A stretch of 64,000 nt of DNA from Pseudorasbora parva (GCF_024679245.1 NC_090175.1:50796232-50860231), one strand, 5' to 3'. Shown: positions 33,144 to 47,319, counted from the stretch's first letter. Program-made: numbers and translations. Notes: generated by a model from the sequence alone, not told the origin.

Positions 33144-34705
33144 CTACTGTGAACTTCAGATACTTTTTAAAATCCGGTGTTTATTCCTTCCCATTTTGGC
33201 GTTCAGCAAATGGTCAGTGGGCATGATGTCTAAACCTGAGACTAGTTGTAAGTATAAGTACAAGATGGTGGCCAGCACAAATTATGAATATATTTTAACT
33301 CTTTCCAAGCCAAACACAGAATTTTCCATTATTTGTGAGAAAACTCTTCCCTACCAAAAACGGACGTTTACGAGTTTTGGTGCTTTCACTGTTAGATGCA
33401 GGGCACTGTTACGCATCTTCTGAATGAGAACTGAATCTCCTGATCAAAACACGTGAGGAAGATGCAGTAAAACAAGTGATTGTATGTAAGCAGATGCATA
33501 TGTAAAAGAGCGTGATCATCAACATTATAAATCGAAACTATCTAATGTTACTAAATGAAATGTGAACCCAGGACGAGCTCCAGGACTGTGTAAGCATCAG
33601 GGGTGTTGATGGACTTGATCTACACCATCTGTGTTTGATCATCGTTCTGAATCTGATCTGGATACAGTCTTTCACAAAAATGAGATTTTCTCAGCTTGTT
33701 GTTCAAAATGTTGCTTTTTTTTTAAATTAAACTTACGCATATTCAAGAGTTTATAAAAAGGAATGCATTTTTTGTTTAAAAGAAGAGGGTCAGCTCTTTC
33801 TTTTGAAATTATTGCATGCTCAGATATCCATAAAAGAAAATATTCTATGGAAAAACCCGGGTGGTGGCTGGCAACCTTTTTTTTTTTTTTTTTTTTTTTT
33901 TAAACGCTGGCAGGGAAAGCGTTCAAATGCATTTCTTTAACAATACAAAAAAAGGGAAAAAAGAAAGAAAGAAAGAACAAAAATAGAACCTTCTTGATTG
34001 CAGTTCAATCCTGAAAAGGGGAAAATTAGGGAAAATGTACATAATCAGCAAAATCTTAATTCCTTCTGAAGCTAATGATCTTGCACTGCACTGTAATGAA
34101 GTGAAAGGCAGCATGTGCTAACTGTGTGCTAATTCTCTCATAAAAAAATATGTAATTATGCTAATGTTAGTGTGTTAGTGCCTAAACTGACACTCCATGT
34201 CACATGGATAATGGGATGGTGCACTTTATCCCTTCACAAGTCCTCTTGCGCCACTGTTCTCTCTCACTGGGTATTCTGCCTCTTACTGAAACGACTGTCA
34301 GGCTAGTTTACGGCTAGAAGGGACAGAGTCTCGACTGCTAAAGAGGAGAAGTAGAGGAGTCAAGAGGTTTCAGCCCTCTTCTCAGCGAAAGTATAGCTCT
34401 ACTCATTTTTTGAAGACAAGTGGCCCTACATGTTCTCTACTGACTCAATGAGAGCTGTAAAGAGACAGACAGGAGTAGCAAAACAATAATATCAGCCAGC
34501 AAACAGAGACAGCATGTGCCGACAATGACTCTACTGTTGAAGATGTACAGGTCATTAACTGGCCGTACTTTGTAAAACACACACTTGAGTGAGTGTATAT
34601 GGGGACTGGGGCAACACACACTTGAGTCCGTGTATATGGAGTTGTCACACTTTTTTATTTCAGTGAATAAAAGTATGATTGTTTCTGAAAGTTAATTTCT
34701 GTGTA
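33144..34705. other. No gene seen
   Basis: Unassigned sequence with a T-tract at 33879-33901 and a GAAA-rich patch near 33960. Open frames here are short and unconvincing. Confidence 0.5.
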
Positions 34706-34707
34706 AA

Positions 34708-34713
34708 AAATAT

Positions 34714-34776
<63 letters not shown>

Positions 34777-34778
34777 TT
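34708..34778. repeat. (TTTA)n microsatellite
   Basis: About 17 uninterrupted TTTA units. Confidence 0.97.
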
Positions 34779-34938
34779 GGAGTATAAGTTTAGAAAACTT
34801 TAGAAAGTGTAGATAGTGTAGTAAAACTTATAAGTTTGTTAAATCTAAATTTGCTAACTTTTCCTTTGTGACAACTAGCACCGTTGTAGAATATACAGAA
34901 CAAAGTCACATTCTGCATGCATAAATCCATACATCTTT

Positions 34939-35340
34939 AAAGGAACTGTATGTAAAAAAAATGTATTTAGATGAATCATAAAATGGCCCTGATATGTCAC
35001 TAGACATTAAGAAATCATGTTAATTTCAAATACTTCTATCCCTGACAACAGTAGTCCCGCCAGGATATTGTCATTTAAAAGTTGTTGTTGCAGCCCTTAA
35101 CTGCTGTTGATCTTGACATGTTGTGTTTTGGCCTGAAGCTCCGCCCTCCACCTATCGACCAATCACAAAGTCATTAGTGTTTGAGCATCCGAGTTGCCAG
35201 ATCTGCTCTAGTTTTCACAGCTGCAGCTACAAACGTTTCTGCTGGATCCTGCAGCCTATCTGGCAACCTCGTGTCAGGGAGGAGGGGGAGAGGGGATACA
35301 CCGCTCTACAGTAATTTAAACATGATTGCAGTACCAGTTT
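34939..35340. repeat. Fragment of an AAAGGAACTGTATGTAA-ended element
   Basis: Begins TTTAAAGGAACTGTATGTAA and continues with ATGTCACTAGACATTAAGAA, as in a recalled fish non-autonomous element. It carries the CTCCGCCCTCCACCTATCGA segment. The opposite inverted end is absent, so it is truncated. Confidence 0.5.
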
Positions 35341-35476
35341 TGGCCACAGTCTAACATAAACTTCTTTTAATAAAATCTAGAATCTGGTACCATAAGCAAG
35401 ATTTGTGCATCCATTCCCTAAAAAACATTTACCAATGTTCAAATTATTTTGTGATGGTGCACATGTACACATGTAC

Positions 35477-36945
<1,469 letters not shown>

Positions 36946-37025
36946 TGACGCTATAGGCTGCGGTCTTTAGCATTTCGTGACGCTGGTTCGAATTCTGCTC
37001 AGAGCAGTGCGAGTAGAACCAGAGT
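36946..37025 (+). repeat. tRNA-like repeat fragment
   Basis: Carries a perfect B-box-like GGTTCGAATTC at 36985-36995 followed by TGCTCAGAGCAG and GTAGAACC, matching the B-box half of the 15.4-16.3 kb satellite units. The A-box half is weak, so it is not a functional tRNA. Confidence 0.6.
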
Positions 37026-37575
37026 GCTTACATATTCAAATTAAAAGTTGCATTCTTAGAAATAAAAAAAGTATAAATAATAAAAAATAATAAAATAAAT
37101 ACTGAATTATTTTTATCATGTTTCCACAAAAAAACATTAAGCAGCAAAACTGTTTTCTACATTCATATTGATAAATGTTTTTTAAGCAGCAACTCAGCAT
37201 ATTACACTGTAAAAAGTGATCAGTTAACACAACTTTAAAAATGTATCTTTTGTGTATATCACTTCTTCAAAGGAGACAGTGTGTGTTTGATGTATTAAAT
37301 AGAGAAGAAATGGGCACAAACCCAGTTTAATCAGGTTTGAAACAAAGAGCCATAAAATATCCAACAGAGCTCAATATAGGTTCTGACTCCCTGCCTGCAA
37401 TCAAATTGTCACTTAAAAGATCAATCTTGTTATGCACTCAAAGCGCTGTAAATGCAAAGGAAGTATTATTTTCTGTAGCCATGAAACATACTTAGTGTTT
37501 ACAGGATGAACTTATTGATTGATTGTAATGTTAATGTAGCTACATCAAGTTAATCTCATTAACTGATGCAAATAT
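37026..37575. other. No gene seen
   Basis: Unassigned AT-rich sequence. Confidence 0.5.
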
Positions 37576-37576
37576 T

Positions 37577-37577
37577 T

Positions 37578-37612
<35 letters not shown>

Positions 37613-37678
37613 TTTGTTTGTTTGTTTGTTTGTTTGTTTGTTTGTTTGTTTGTTTGTTTATTTATTTATTTATTTATT
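37577..37678. repeat. (TTTA)n(TTTG)n(TTTA)n microsatellite
   Basis: A TTTG block (about 37614-37658) is embedded between two TTTA blocks. Confidence 0.96.
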
Positions 37679-37812
37679 ATTTTTGGGAGGGAGTGAAACA
37701 AGCAAAATTCCAGTTGCAATAATTTTATCAAAAATATAAAATATATTCATAATCATTATGAATAATTACTAATATTTCCCCTTTGAGCTAATTTGCTCTA
37801 CCAAAATTAGCT

Positions 37813-37870
37813 CAAAAGGGATAGATCACCCAACATTTGAATTACCACATGATTTACTCACCCTCTAGCC
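37813..37870. repeat. Fragment of a common fish MITE end
   Basis: AAAAGGGATAGATCACCCAA followed by GATTTACTCACCCTC matches the well-known AAAGGGATAGTTCACCC end of an abundant fish MITE. Only the end is present. Confidence 0.6.
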
Positions 37871-38099
37871 TGACGTGGTCATACTCAATACTAGTCAGAA
37901 TATGAGTCTGAAACTGCTCTATTGGGCTGTGATTATGGGGCGTGTTTCAACCGAACCAGGAAAGACATCAATTGGATAGAGCTACAACCAATCAGAGCAA
38001 CGAAGCGACGCATTGTCAAATGTCAACAGACAGAGCTCAACTGCACTGTGTTGCCAAGTCGGTTGTTGGGTTGTTTTCTATGTCTGCGGGTTGAAGCGA

Positions 38100-38360
38100 T
38101 ATTATATGGACTGCATTGGTAAATGAACTGCATTTACACTGCATTCCAAAGCGCTTTACATTTTGCCTCACATTCACCCATTCATACACCGACGGAGATG
38201 TCAGCAATGTAAGGCGCCATCCAGCTCGTCGGGAGCAGCTGGGGTTAGATGTCTTGCTCATGGACACCTCGACACTTGGTCAGGTGGAACCGGGGATTGA
38301 ACCACCAACCTTCTGGTTTGTAGACAATCTACATGAACCACTGAGCCACTGCCGCCCACT
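38100..38360 (-). mobile_element. tRNA-derived SINE
   Basis: On the minus strand the element starts GGGCGGCAGTGGCTCAGTGG. The A box is TGGCTCAGTGG (38338-38348) and the B box GGTTCAATCCC (38293-38303), spaced as in a tRNA-derived polymerase III promoter. A tRNA-unrelated body follows (AAGTGTCGAGGTGTCCATGA, GTAAAGCGCTTTGGAATGCA), ending near ATTTACCAATGCAGTCC. This composition matches an abundant cyprinid SINE family. The body is mildly diverged and no clear target duplication was found. Confidence 0.8.
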
Positions 38361-38514
38361 TAATTTTCTTTAAGTACAATTAAGTAAATCAAGTTCATGT
38401 TTAAATGAAAATATTAAGTAATGTGGAATTGTCAAGTTCACATAAAATTAATGCTTAATTGAAAGTTAAGTTAAGTTATTTCCAACAGGTTTACAAAAAC
38501 TGAACACTTATTAC

Positions 38515-38890
<376 letters not shown>

Positions 38891-40179
38891 GGTTTGTAGG
38901 GTTTAGAAAGCATTGCAAAATGAATTAGTAATATGATTACTTTTTTCCACAAAGTGAATTAAAGTCTAGTGAAATCTGGATTTCTTTTTTTGGGTAACTT
39001 CGTTATGCAGACAAGCCATTTAAAAGTATGTTTCATCTAAATATGAGTCAGTGTTTCCCTAGCGAGAAGAGAATCTAAAAAGGTAATTTTTATTTTAAAT
39101 TACCATATTAAATGTAGATCAAATAATTAAAAATAATGTCAAGGGCCATTTTAATGTCAAGGGCCAAGATTAAACCCCACAGACAAATATTTCCCTCCAA
39201 GTCTGTGCCTACTAAATGTATCCAGTGAGAGCTCAACTTATTCACCTCTCCTGAACATCATCATCTCCTCAACGATCTTATATCTTTACACTCGAGTCGC
39301 ATAACCAAGGATAAAAATCATCGCCAATAAAAGTGGATTAATATTCATTAGGTGACAATGAACGCAGCGACTGATTCAGATGTTCAGGAAGGGACTGTTT
39401 AGCAGGTGTGGTCTGTGACAACTTCCACCAGGGACTGCAGAACCTCTCCTGGTGCTCCCATAAACCAGTTTCTCCCTCCAGCAGGCAAATTAGCATCTGC
39501 CCCATATCCTGAGGGACTGCAGCAGATGCACACACCGGAGTGCCCGGAGATTAGCCATGCGTGAGGATATTGATATACAGAGGTATGTGTGTGGCTTGAT
39601 AGTAGCTCGGTACATCGTACTGAGTGATATCCTTTATCAATCCCCCAGATGCCTAATTGTTGTGCTAATGATGCCGGGGCTAATGGAAATGTTTATAGTT
39701 TCCATTTTGAAATGATAGCGCAGTAATTAGCCACACTTCAGTTCATTAAGCACTGCGAGAGCCAGACAGGAAGTGGCACTCAGATGGAGGGCGGGGGGGG
39801 TGGGGTAGGAGGATTGTTCTTTGAGAGCCTGAGAGGGAGGAGTGGTCTAGCAGATTCATCACTGATTTCATTTGCAGGTTTAACTCTAATTTTATTAAGA
39901 AATTGAATGTATAACGTATATGAGAAAAGCAGGACTTCTTTCAGCGTTCATTGTACATGGCAGTGTGGAGTTACTGAATAAAAAATATGAGAAAAATACC
40001 ATTTTACAAATAACATTTAAATAACATTTTACTTATATGTATGCACAATCAGGCAAATGCTATTATTATAAGTACCATTATATATATAATCAAAATAATC
40101 ATGCTATTATCCTTAGATACAGTATTGTCACTCTACCGTGTACTCAAACAAGTATGCAAAAATATGGCCAAATGTAGTT
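38891..40179. other. Non-repetitive stretch, no gene seen
   Basis: The part at about 39330-39830 is GC-balanced and contains TAATTG, TAATGG, AATTAGCC and similar homeodomain-like sites. That is the usual appearance of a conserved enhancer, but there is no direct evidence. A G-rich run lies at 39792-39806. Confidence 0.4.
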
Positions 40180-40188
40180 TTTATTATT

Positions 40189-40262
<74 letters not shown>
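40180..40262. repeat. (TTA)n microsatellite
   Basis: About 27 TTA units with two TCA variants at the start. Confidence 0.96.
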
Positions 40263-40530
40263 GGTAAGGCAAAAAAAAAATCTAGTGTAATAAGACAAAA
40301 TACTCTTCACAATGTATATAAACTAGTCTTCAGATTCAAGTTTTTTTTTTTTTTTTTTAAGGTACTTTAACAGGAAAGCCAAAAAACATATGTAGTGGAA
40401 GCATGCATGAAAATGAGATGCATGATCTTGGTTTTGCTAGTGTTACTCTCTAGCAGTTGATCTACTGGTACATATACCTGCCAAAAGTTAGGTAAGGTTC
40501 ATTTTGTGATTCTTGATGACATATGTAACC

Positions 40531-40647
40531 GGTCCCACTCGACCCGCTCCGAGCGGGATTCAAACCGGGGTCTCTGCCATGGGAAGCAGGTGCACTGATA
40601 AGGACACTAAAGACCACAGCTGCTAGCATGCCTCTTGAGGCCAGGAA
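40531..40647 (-). repeat. tRNA-like repeat, isolated unit
   Basis: On minus it reads GTGGTCTTTAGTGTCC ... GCACCTGCTTCCCATGGCAG, AGACCCCGGTTTGAATCCCG, with a B-box-like GGTTTGAATCC (40556-40566). It shares the TTGAGGCCAGG segment and overall order with the 15.4-16.3 kb satellite units. Confidence 0.7.
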
Positions 40648-41000
40648 ATTAAAGTGCCTCTATTATGGATTTTTGAAAATTATCTTTAATGTAGTGTGTA
40701 ACATAGTTCTAAGTGATTGAAATAATCCTGCAAAGTTTGAAATCTGAAAGTGCACCGTAAATAAATTTGTCTCTTGAAAGACAATTAGACAAATATTTAT
40801 TTTCAAATGAATTGCAAGCACTTTGTTGTGACATCAATGCGAAACATTAGCATATTGCACATCCACTTCATGTGCGCAGACACCTGGGTGAATTTGGACT
40901 ACCTCAAACACTGCAGCGGATACTGGATAGCATCATGTTGAGAAGACGCTCTACAATGTGTTTATTGTGTTTCATAATATGTAGGTATCTGACAAACTGG
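40648..41000. repeat. Fragment of an AAAGTGCCTCTATTATGG-ended element
   Basis: Begins AAAGTGCCTCTATTATGG and continues with TGTGTAACATAGTTCTAAGT, a recalled dispersed fish element. It abuts the tRNA-like unit and has no second end. Confidence 0.5.
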
Positions 41001-41221
41001 CTAACAGTATTACTGTCTTACTTAAATAATACTGTAAATCAGCAGTGGGCTGGCTGCAGTATTACCTAAAACTGTGTCTATTAATGCAGACTGTGTGTCA
41101 TTCTTACTACTTTGAGTAAAGATAAAGGATGGAGCAATATTTGTTTCACAAAATGTAATGTTACATCAGTCATTCACATCAATAAATGAAATGCGCAGCT
41201 AACAAATGCGCTGTTATTAGC

Positions 41222-41505
41222 CATGTTTCCACCACGGGAACTTTCCAAAGGAACTAGGGACTTTGGGGTGGTACTAGCGTGGTTCGACCACGGGAACCGG
41301 GGTCAAAATAAAGTTCCGGGTGAAGATTTCTCCCTTAATACGGCCCTGCTCGCGAGGTAGTACTTTTTCAAAGTTCGGGAACTTTCAGGGATGGGACTTA
41401 GGCACTGGACATGCTTATTGGTTGAGCTCACCCAGCAGTTTCGGTGTGTGCAGTAAGCGGCTAAACACTGGGTGTGTTGCGTTTTATGTGTTTGCACACC
41501 AGAAA
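41222..41505. repeat. Probable dispersed element fragment
   Basis: CATGTTTCCACCACGGGAAC through GGAACTAGGGACTTTGGGGT resembles a dispersed cyprinid DNA element rich in GGGAACTTT repeats in both orientations. Its ends were not resolved. Confidence 0.45.
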
Positions 41506-41689
41506 CGTTTATGACACAGCGCTGCTGCTATGTTAAAAATAAATATATAGCCTACTGATACAGCAAAGACATTGTCGGCAGTAGACTATTGACGGCAAAA
41601 TATGCTACAGAATATTTCGTTCTGTATTGCCAGATGCAAGATATCAAAATCAATAATTATTTATTTCATCATTGATGTACAGTATATGT

Positions 41690-41990
41690 ATTTAGGTAAC
41701 GTTTTAGATTACGGCCCGGAAAGTACTGCATAATTGAAGTGAATTTATAGCATAACTTTCAGTAATTATAGTGTAACTATAAAGTAAGTATACGTGTAGG
41801 TATACGGGAACAATATGTAATATTTGGGGAACAAAAGGGTACTATCAGGAAAATTAACATAATATTTATACTGATACTATTTTTTAATTAAGGGGTAATT
41901 ATACTGTAAGTATTTATTTATTTATTTTAATTAAGGGGTAATTATCCGTGTAGTTATAGGGTAAGTATGAATGTGCGGGCTGTAAATTTA
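41690..41990. repeat. Probable DNA-element fragment with internal duplication
   Basis: Starts TTTAGGTAACGTTTTAGATT and contains the segment TTTTAATTAAGGGGTAATTA twice (near 41883 and 41929). It resembles dispersed elements with GGTAACnnTTT ends. Confidence 0.4.
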
Positions 41991-42028
41991 TGTGGCTCTT
42001 GTTCCCAATTAAAGTACAATAAAAACAC

Positions 42029-42118
42029 ATACACAATCTGATATCACTATGTTTATATGCCATTTTGATCTGATATCACTATGTTTATATGCCCCCCCCC
42101 CCCCACACACACACACAC
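42029..42118. repeat. 31-bp direct duplication followed by C and CA tracts
   Basis: GATCTGATATCACTATGTTT plus ATATGCC occurs twice in tandem (starting about 42038 and 42069), then about 13 C residues and a short CA repeat. Confidence 0.9.
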
Positions 42119-42147
42119 ATGCACAAGCACACCAGATTTAAGATCAG

Positions 42148-42201
42148 ATTTATTTATTTATTTATTTATGTATTTATTTATTTATTTATTTATTTATTTA
42201 T
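42148..42201. repeat. (TTTA)n microsatellite
   Basis: About 13 TTTA units with one TATG variant. Confidence 0.95.
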
Positions 42202-44085
42202 GATTCAAACCAGATTTGGAGGTGCTGCTCATATCCAAAAAAAATAATTCTTACCAAAGCAACCCATGCAGATAGGTTGGTTATGTTCTGACACACATAT
42301 CTTATTTGATCAGTTTCAATTACCAGTGCGGAACAGTTTGCCTGAACAGTCTGAACATAGCCAAAGACTAAAGCTTTTTTAATTATGACTTTTTTTTCTT
42401 CTGCAGACAGGAATTAATCGAAGACTAGATGCATCCTGGCTGAGGGAGAGATGCCAGCTGAACTGAGTGAACAGAGGCCCCGGGCGCAGGAACAGACAAG
42501 CACGCATTAGTCCGAACTGGGCTGGCAGATTTGACGTGTAATTAAATACACCTATTTCCAGCCATCAAACACCTTCCGCATTCAGGCCTGGGCCATCTGC
42601 TACATCAGCTGGTCTAAACAAACAGCACAAAAGCGGCGGGGCCGCAGATAAATCAAGTAAGAAAGAGTTGAGTTTTGTGCGCTCTCGCGGTGTGCTACTT
42701 TTGACGGCAGCTCTTTTGGCTCCTTTTCTAGCTCTCCCGCTGTTAGGATACAAGTCTAACTAAAAAGGTTGTGCCTGGTTTAATTTATTTCTGTTTCCAT
42801 GACCCCTTCCTCACATCTCAGTTTGAGTTAGGATTACAGAGCAAATCAGGTGCAATTTAGCATCTCTTTAGGGCAAGAAGGTCAGGGGAAAGAAAATAAA
42901 CATTACACCATGTCCACCAGCCACCCTGAGAATCGTGGCAAAAAAAAAAAAAAAAAAAAAGGAGTGTGAAAAACATATTTATTTCCAATAGTGAGAAGTT
43001 GAGACCCGGGCAAAATCCTGGCAAAAACTCATTTATTAGCATGCTGGGCCAAAGGACATGGAAAAATTCCTCGACTTCAGCTGCTACCAGGCTTGTGTAC
43101 CGCATCCAACTTATCCAAGTATGTAACGGTGGCTTTGCCAAGATCACACCAAGCCAAATTTAGTGTGTGGGGCATCACACGGAGAAGTGATGCATCATCT
43201 AAATACATCCCACAACTCTGTGCTCCAACAAACACATTTAATCTAACATTTAAACATGCCAGGATTCGTTTGTAATCCAGAAGATACAAACCAGTACTGC
43301 AGAAAATACATCAGATATGATTAAATCAAAAACATCTGACGTTCCAAAAAGAAAACTCAACTTAGTACCTACCAGGCAAAGGGAAATAATTGGATTTTCG
43401 AATTAAATGAACCTCATAATTAATCTCAATTTTCTGATGAATACTAATTATAATGAAATAGTTATTAATGATTTACATATGGCACCATATTAATCTGAAA
43501 AAAAGCAAGGAAATCTGCATAAAGTATCATTATTTGATTTAGAGGGCCTTACTGAAGCGTTTGTACAGGCTAAACCACTGTCTATTTTAAGACGGGAACC
43601 AGTTTGAGTCAATAAATGTTATCTATAAGATTCAGAAACCATGTACACTTGATAATAAAACCTCATAGTGACTATATTTAATAAAAAATAAATAAATAAC
43701 TAAATGACAAGTAACTATTGTATGACGTGAAGGTGTGTAAATGGCAAAATGATAAACTCTCTTTTTAAAACAAAATATTAAAATAAAGACACAAAGATAT
43801 CTCTAGCTCTCGTTTTGGTCATAGTTTGTCTTGAAAAAAAGAAATATTTAAAGGTCATCATAGGAGAAGTCACACTGCAGGATTGTGCGGCAAAGCTTCT
43901 GAAACTTACAGAAGGAAAAATTTGATCACAGTGGTCATTAATCGGCTGCCGGTGAACATGTCAAACTAACGGTCAGAGATGTCAGATTTTAGCCTAGGGT
44001 CAGAGGAAGGAAACTTTTAGGATTTGCAAAATTTGTAAAACTTTATATTATGTGCAGAGAGCATTCACACATTATCGCCATCTCA
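42202..44085. other. Non-repetitive stretch, no gene seen
   Basis: No transposon ends detected. Balanced-composition segments at about 42400-42740 and 43000-43290 look like possible conserved non-coding DNA. Poly-A tracts lie near 42940-42960. Confidence 0.4.
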
Positions 44086-44130
44086 TTTTAGACCACAGAG
44101 GCTTTTAAAGGCTTTTGCATCTGAACTCTT
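44086..44130 (-). other. KSSDAKAFKSLCGLK-encoding fragment
   Basis: The end of a minus frame spells KSSDAKAFKSLCGLK before a stop. Seven residues and about 19 nt match the motif in the left TIR of the 7-kb element (27263-27283). It is likely a scrap of a dispersed coding repeat. Confidence 0.4.
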
Positions 44131-45057
44131 TAAATGCAGATAATACATTAAAGTAAGTCTTAAAGTTTCCTCAATGTCAATATATTGTATGCGCCACATG
44201 GTTCCTCTTTGTGTTATATTTAAAAAAAAAAAAAAAATGTCTTCTGAGATCTTAATATGTCTGTTAATGACAATCAAATATGCACAAATAACTGAAAGAA
44301 ATGGGAAATTGAAAATATACAACTTATTATGTTGAATCTAAAATAGAGGTTATTATCATAATGCAAGAAAATCATGTTTCAATCAAATCCACCCTATTGG
44401 AAAACAACAGCCAATTTACTTATGTCATTTCACTTAACGTCAGTGAAATGCAGCATATTGCTACTGCAGTATATACACATTCAACACTGGGTGTTCTGAA
44501 GAACCTAAAAGATGCAAACATGATGGTTATACTTTCAAAGCATGCTTGACAGAATCATTTTACATCACACAATGGATGGAGAATAGCTAAAACATTCATG
44601 CAACTGTCAACAATGATTTCATTTGTAACATTGACTGAACCAGACCTCATTTCCCTGCCCTGATCACACGGCACTGGCTGAAAGGTCTCTCAAGTGAACA
44701 CAGCTCTTTTGAGCTTTATTAATAACTAACATACACCGTAATAAAGATAAAATGTGGCAAACAAACAACAAATGGAATCGTACACTATATTGTATTGCCC
44801 TCAGCATGCCTTTGCTTCTCATTTTTCCTACGTTTGTTCTTAAAAGTCAACAGCACATCTGTGTCAGTGTGGAGTAATTGCTTTGGGAGCTAAAGCTCCA
44901 GGCATCAAAAGTGAAGGACGTGCTGCAAAATTTATGCAGTGCAAAGTATGTGCAAAAATGGCAAGAAACTTAGCAAAAACAAAAAAACAAAAAACATGCA
45001 GTTAGATTTGATACATTAAAAAAAAATATATTATTTAAAATATTTATAGTTTCTTAA
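44131..45057. other. No gene seen
   Basis: Non-repetitive sequence with only short open frames. Confidence 0.5.
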
Positions 45058-45530
45058 GGTGTGTTCACACTTGGCATGTTTAGTTTGAATAAAATGAACG
45101 CTGATGTGATTGCTCTGTTAGTGCAGTTTATTTGAATAAGTGTGAATGCTACCATCTGAACCCTGGTGTGCCCCAAACAATCGAACCACAATCCCTGAAA
45201 AGATGGGTCTTGATCCGCTTCCAAACAAACTCTGCAACACAGACCAAAGTTATGTCAATCAACCAAAAACGGGACATGATGTCAGAACATGCAACGCCAA
45301 AAAGGACAGATCGTGCAAGCATTCAGTCGCGATGTTCTGTACAGGCATCAGAACCGCATCTCCTCGCAGCGGATCTTCGTTTGTGTGTGTGATGGAGAGA
45401 TTCCTGCCGCTGTTGTGCCTGCTTTACACATTTTATAAGCTCTTGACGTGTTCCCAGCTCGTCAAAATATAGCATCATATGCAAGCTATGCACACAACGA
45501 GCGTATTATGCCCAGCACACCGCATTGAAG
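45058..45530. repeat. Probable dispersed non-autonomous DNA element
   Basis: TAAGGTGTGTTCACACTTGG through ATCTGAACCCTGGTGTGCCC and CTTGATCCGCTTCCAAACAA matches a recalled cyprinid element whose arms carry inverted GTTCACACTT motifs. It is truncated here. The overlapping 86- and 108-codon frames at 45132-45472 are not recognisable proteins. Confidence 0.5.
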
Positions 45531-45941
45531 TGGCTTTTCATTAAGTTCCGTCATTTATGTAAAAAAAAAACGACCAATCAGGTTGTGAACATATCCCTAT
45601 GAATTTAGGTTTAACTTAATCAGACTCTAATTATAATTAGAATATCATCAAAAACTTGATTTATTTTACTAATTCCATTCAAAAAGTGAAACTTGTATAA
45701 TATATTTATTCATTACACACAGACTGATATATTTCAAATGTTTATTTCTTTTAATTTTGATGATTATTACTGACAACTACAGAAAATAACTAAATTAATT
45801 AATTATCGCAAAAAAATTTAATATTGTGAACCGGTTCAATTTTGAAGACACCTGGTGCCACACTCTAATCAGCTAATTAACTCAAAACACCTGCAAAGGC
45901 CTTTAATGGTCTCTCAGTCTAGTTCTGTAGGCTACACAATC

Positions 45942-47029
45942 ATGGCGAAGACTGCTGACTTGACAGTTGTCTAAAAGACGACCATTGACACCCAACTGTT
46001 CACAGAGCATTAATGGACATTTATACATCTAATAAATGTCCATTAATGTGCTTGGACATTTATTAGAGTGTCCAAGCACATAAATAAATAGGTGAAGGGA
46101 AGGAAAAGATGTGTGTATAGGATTTTTTTTTTTTATAAGCAATAGGGATAACCTCACCCTGGAAAGGATTGTGAAACAAAACCCATTCAAAAATGTGGAC
46201 TGCAGCTGGAGTCAGTACTTCAAGAATCACTACACATAGACGTATACAAGACATGGGTTTCATCTGTCGCATTCATTGTGTCAAGCCGCTCTTGACCAAC
46301 AGACAGCATCAGAAACGTCTCGCCTGGGCTAAAGACAAAAAGGACTGGACTGCTGCTGAGTGGTCCAAAATTATGTTCTCTGATCTAAGTAAATTTTGCA
46401 TTTCCTTTGGAAATCAGGGTCCCAGAGTCTGGAGGAAGAGAGGAGAGGCACACAGTCTACGTTGCTTGAGGTCCAGTGTGAAGTTTCCACAGACAGTGAT
46501 GGTTTGGGGTGCCATGTCATCTGCTGGTGTTGGTCCAATGTGTTTTCTGAGGTCCAAGGTCAACGCAGCCGTATACCAGGACGAATTAGAGCACTTCATG
46601 CTTCCTGCTGCTGAACAACTTTATGGAGATGCAGAGTTCATCTTCCAACAGGACTTGGCACCTGCACACTGTGCCAAAGCAACCAGTACCTGGTTTAAGG
46701 ATCATGGTATCCCTGTTTTTAATTGGCCAGCAAACTTGCCTGACCTTAACCCCATAGAAAATCTATGGGGTATTGTGAAGAGGAAGATGCGATACGCCAG
46801 ACCCAACAATGCAGAAGAGCTGAAGGCCACTATCAGAGCAACCTGGGCTCTCATGACACCTGAGCAGTGCCACAGACTGATCGACTCCACGCCACACCGC
46901 ATCGCTGCAGTAATTCAGGCAAAAGGAGCCCAAACTAAGTATTCAGTGCTGTGCATGCTCATACTTTTCATGTTCATACTTTTCAGTTGGCCAAGATGTC
47001 TAAAAATCCTTTCTTTGTATTGGTCTTAA
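45942..47029 (+). pseudogene. Tc1-like transposase, N-terminal region destroyed
   Basis: The family start MAKTADLTVV is at 45942 and meets TAA after ten codons, where Gln is usual. The helix-turn-helix region is mostly lost and replaced by two short palindromes. From 46193 the frame is open for about 250 residues of good transposase (RQHQKRLAWAKDKKDWTAAE, MVWGAMSSAGVGP, IFQQDLAPAH, NWPANLPDLNPIENLWGIVK). The DDE residues remain: Asp of FSD (next residue Leu instead of Glu), Asp of QQD, Glu of PIEN. The usual stop after TKY is lost, extending the frame to 47029. DNA binding should be lost although the catalytic core is nearly whole. Confidence 0.9.
46011..46079. repeat. Two adjacent hairpins inside the Tc1 relic
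   Basis: TAATGGACATTTA (46011-46023) pairs with TAAATGTCCATTA (46033-46045). GTGCTTGGACA (46048-46058) pairs with GTGTCCAAGCAC (46068-46079). Both share the GGACATTTAT core. Confidence 0.85.
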
Positions 47030-47319
47030 GTAATATTCTAATTTTCTGAGATACTGAATTTGGGATTTTCCTTAGTTGTCAGTTATGATCATCAAAACTA
47101 AAATAAATAAACATTTGATATATAAGTTTGTGTGTAATAAATGTATATAATATACAGGTTTCACTTTTTGAATGGATTTAGTGAAATCAAGTTTTTGATA
47201 TTGTTATTATATGACCAGCACCTAGACATGAGCATTTTCAGAAATCACTCTAATATGCTGATATAGGGCTCACAAAATATTTCTTCTTATTTTGAATGTT
47301 ACATACAGTTATGCTCTTC

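Larger units (their letters stand above)
45625..47222 (+). mobile_element. Tc1-like transposon with about 200-bp inverted repeats
   Basis: The left (45640-45790) and right (about 47040-47222) ends are inverted copies of one long repeat. Shared motifs include CAAAAACTTGATTT, CCATTCAAAAAGTGAAAC, CATTACACACA and TTTTGATGAT.AT.ACTGACA. The right end CCAGCACC is followed by TA. Long IR/DR-type repeats of this size are typical of one branch of fish Tc1 elements. The leftmost tip is degraded. Confidence 0.88.

Noticed and set aside
45132..45472. Overlapping ORFs of 86 and 108 codons
   Set aside because: Fall within a dispersed repeat and show no domain or splice evidence.
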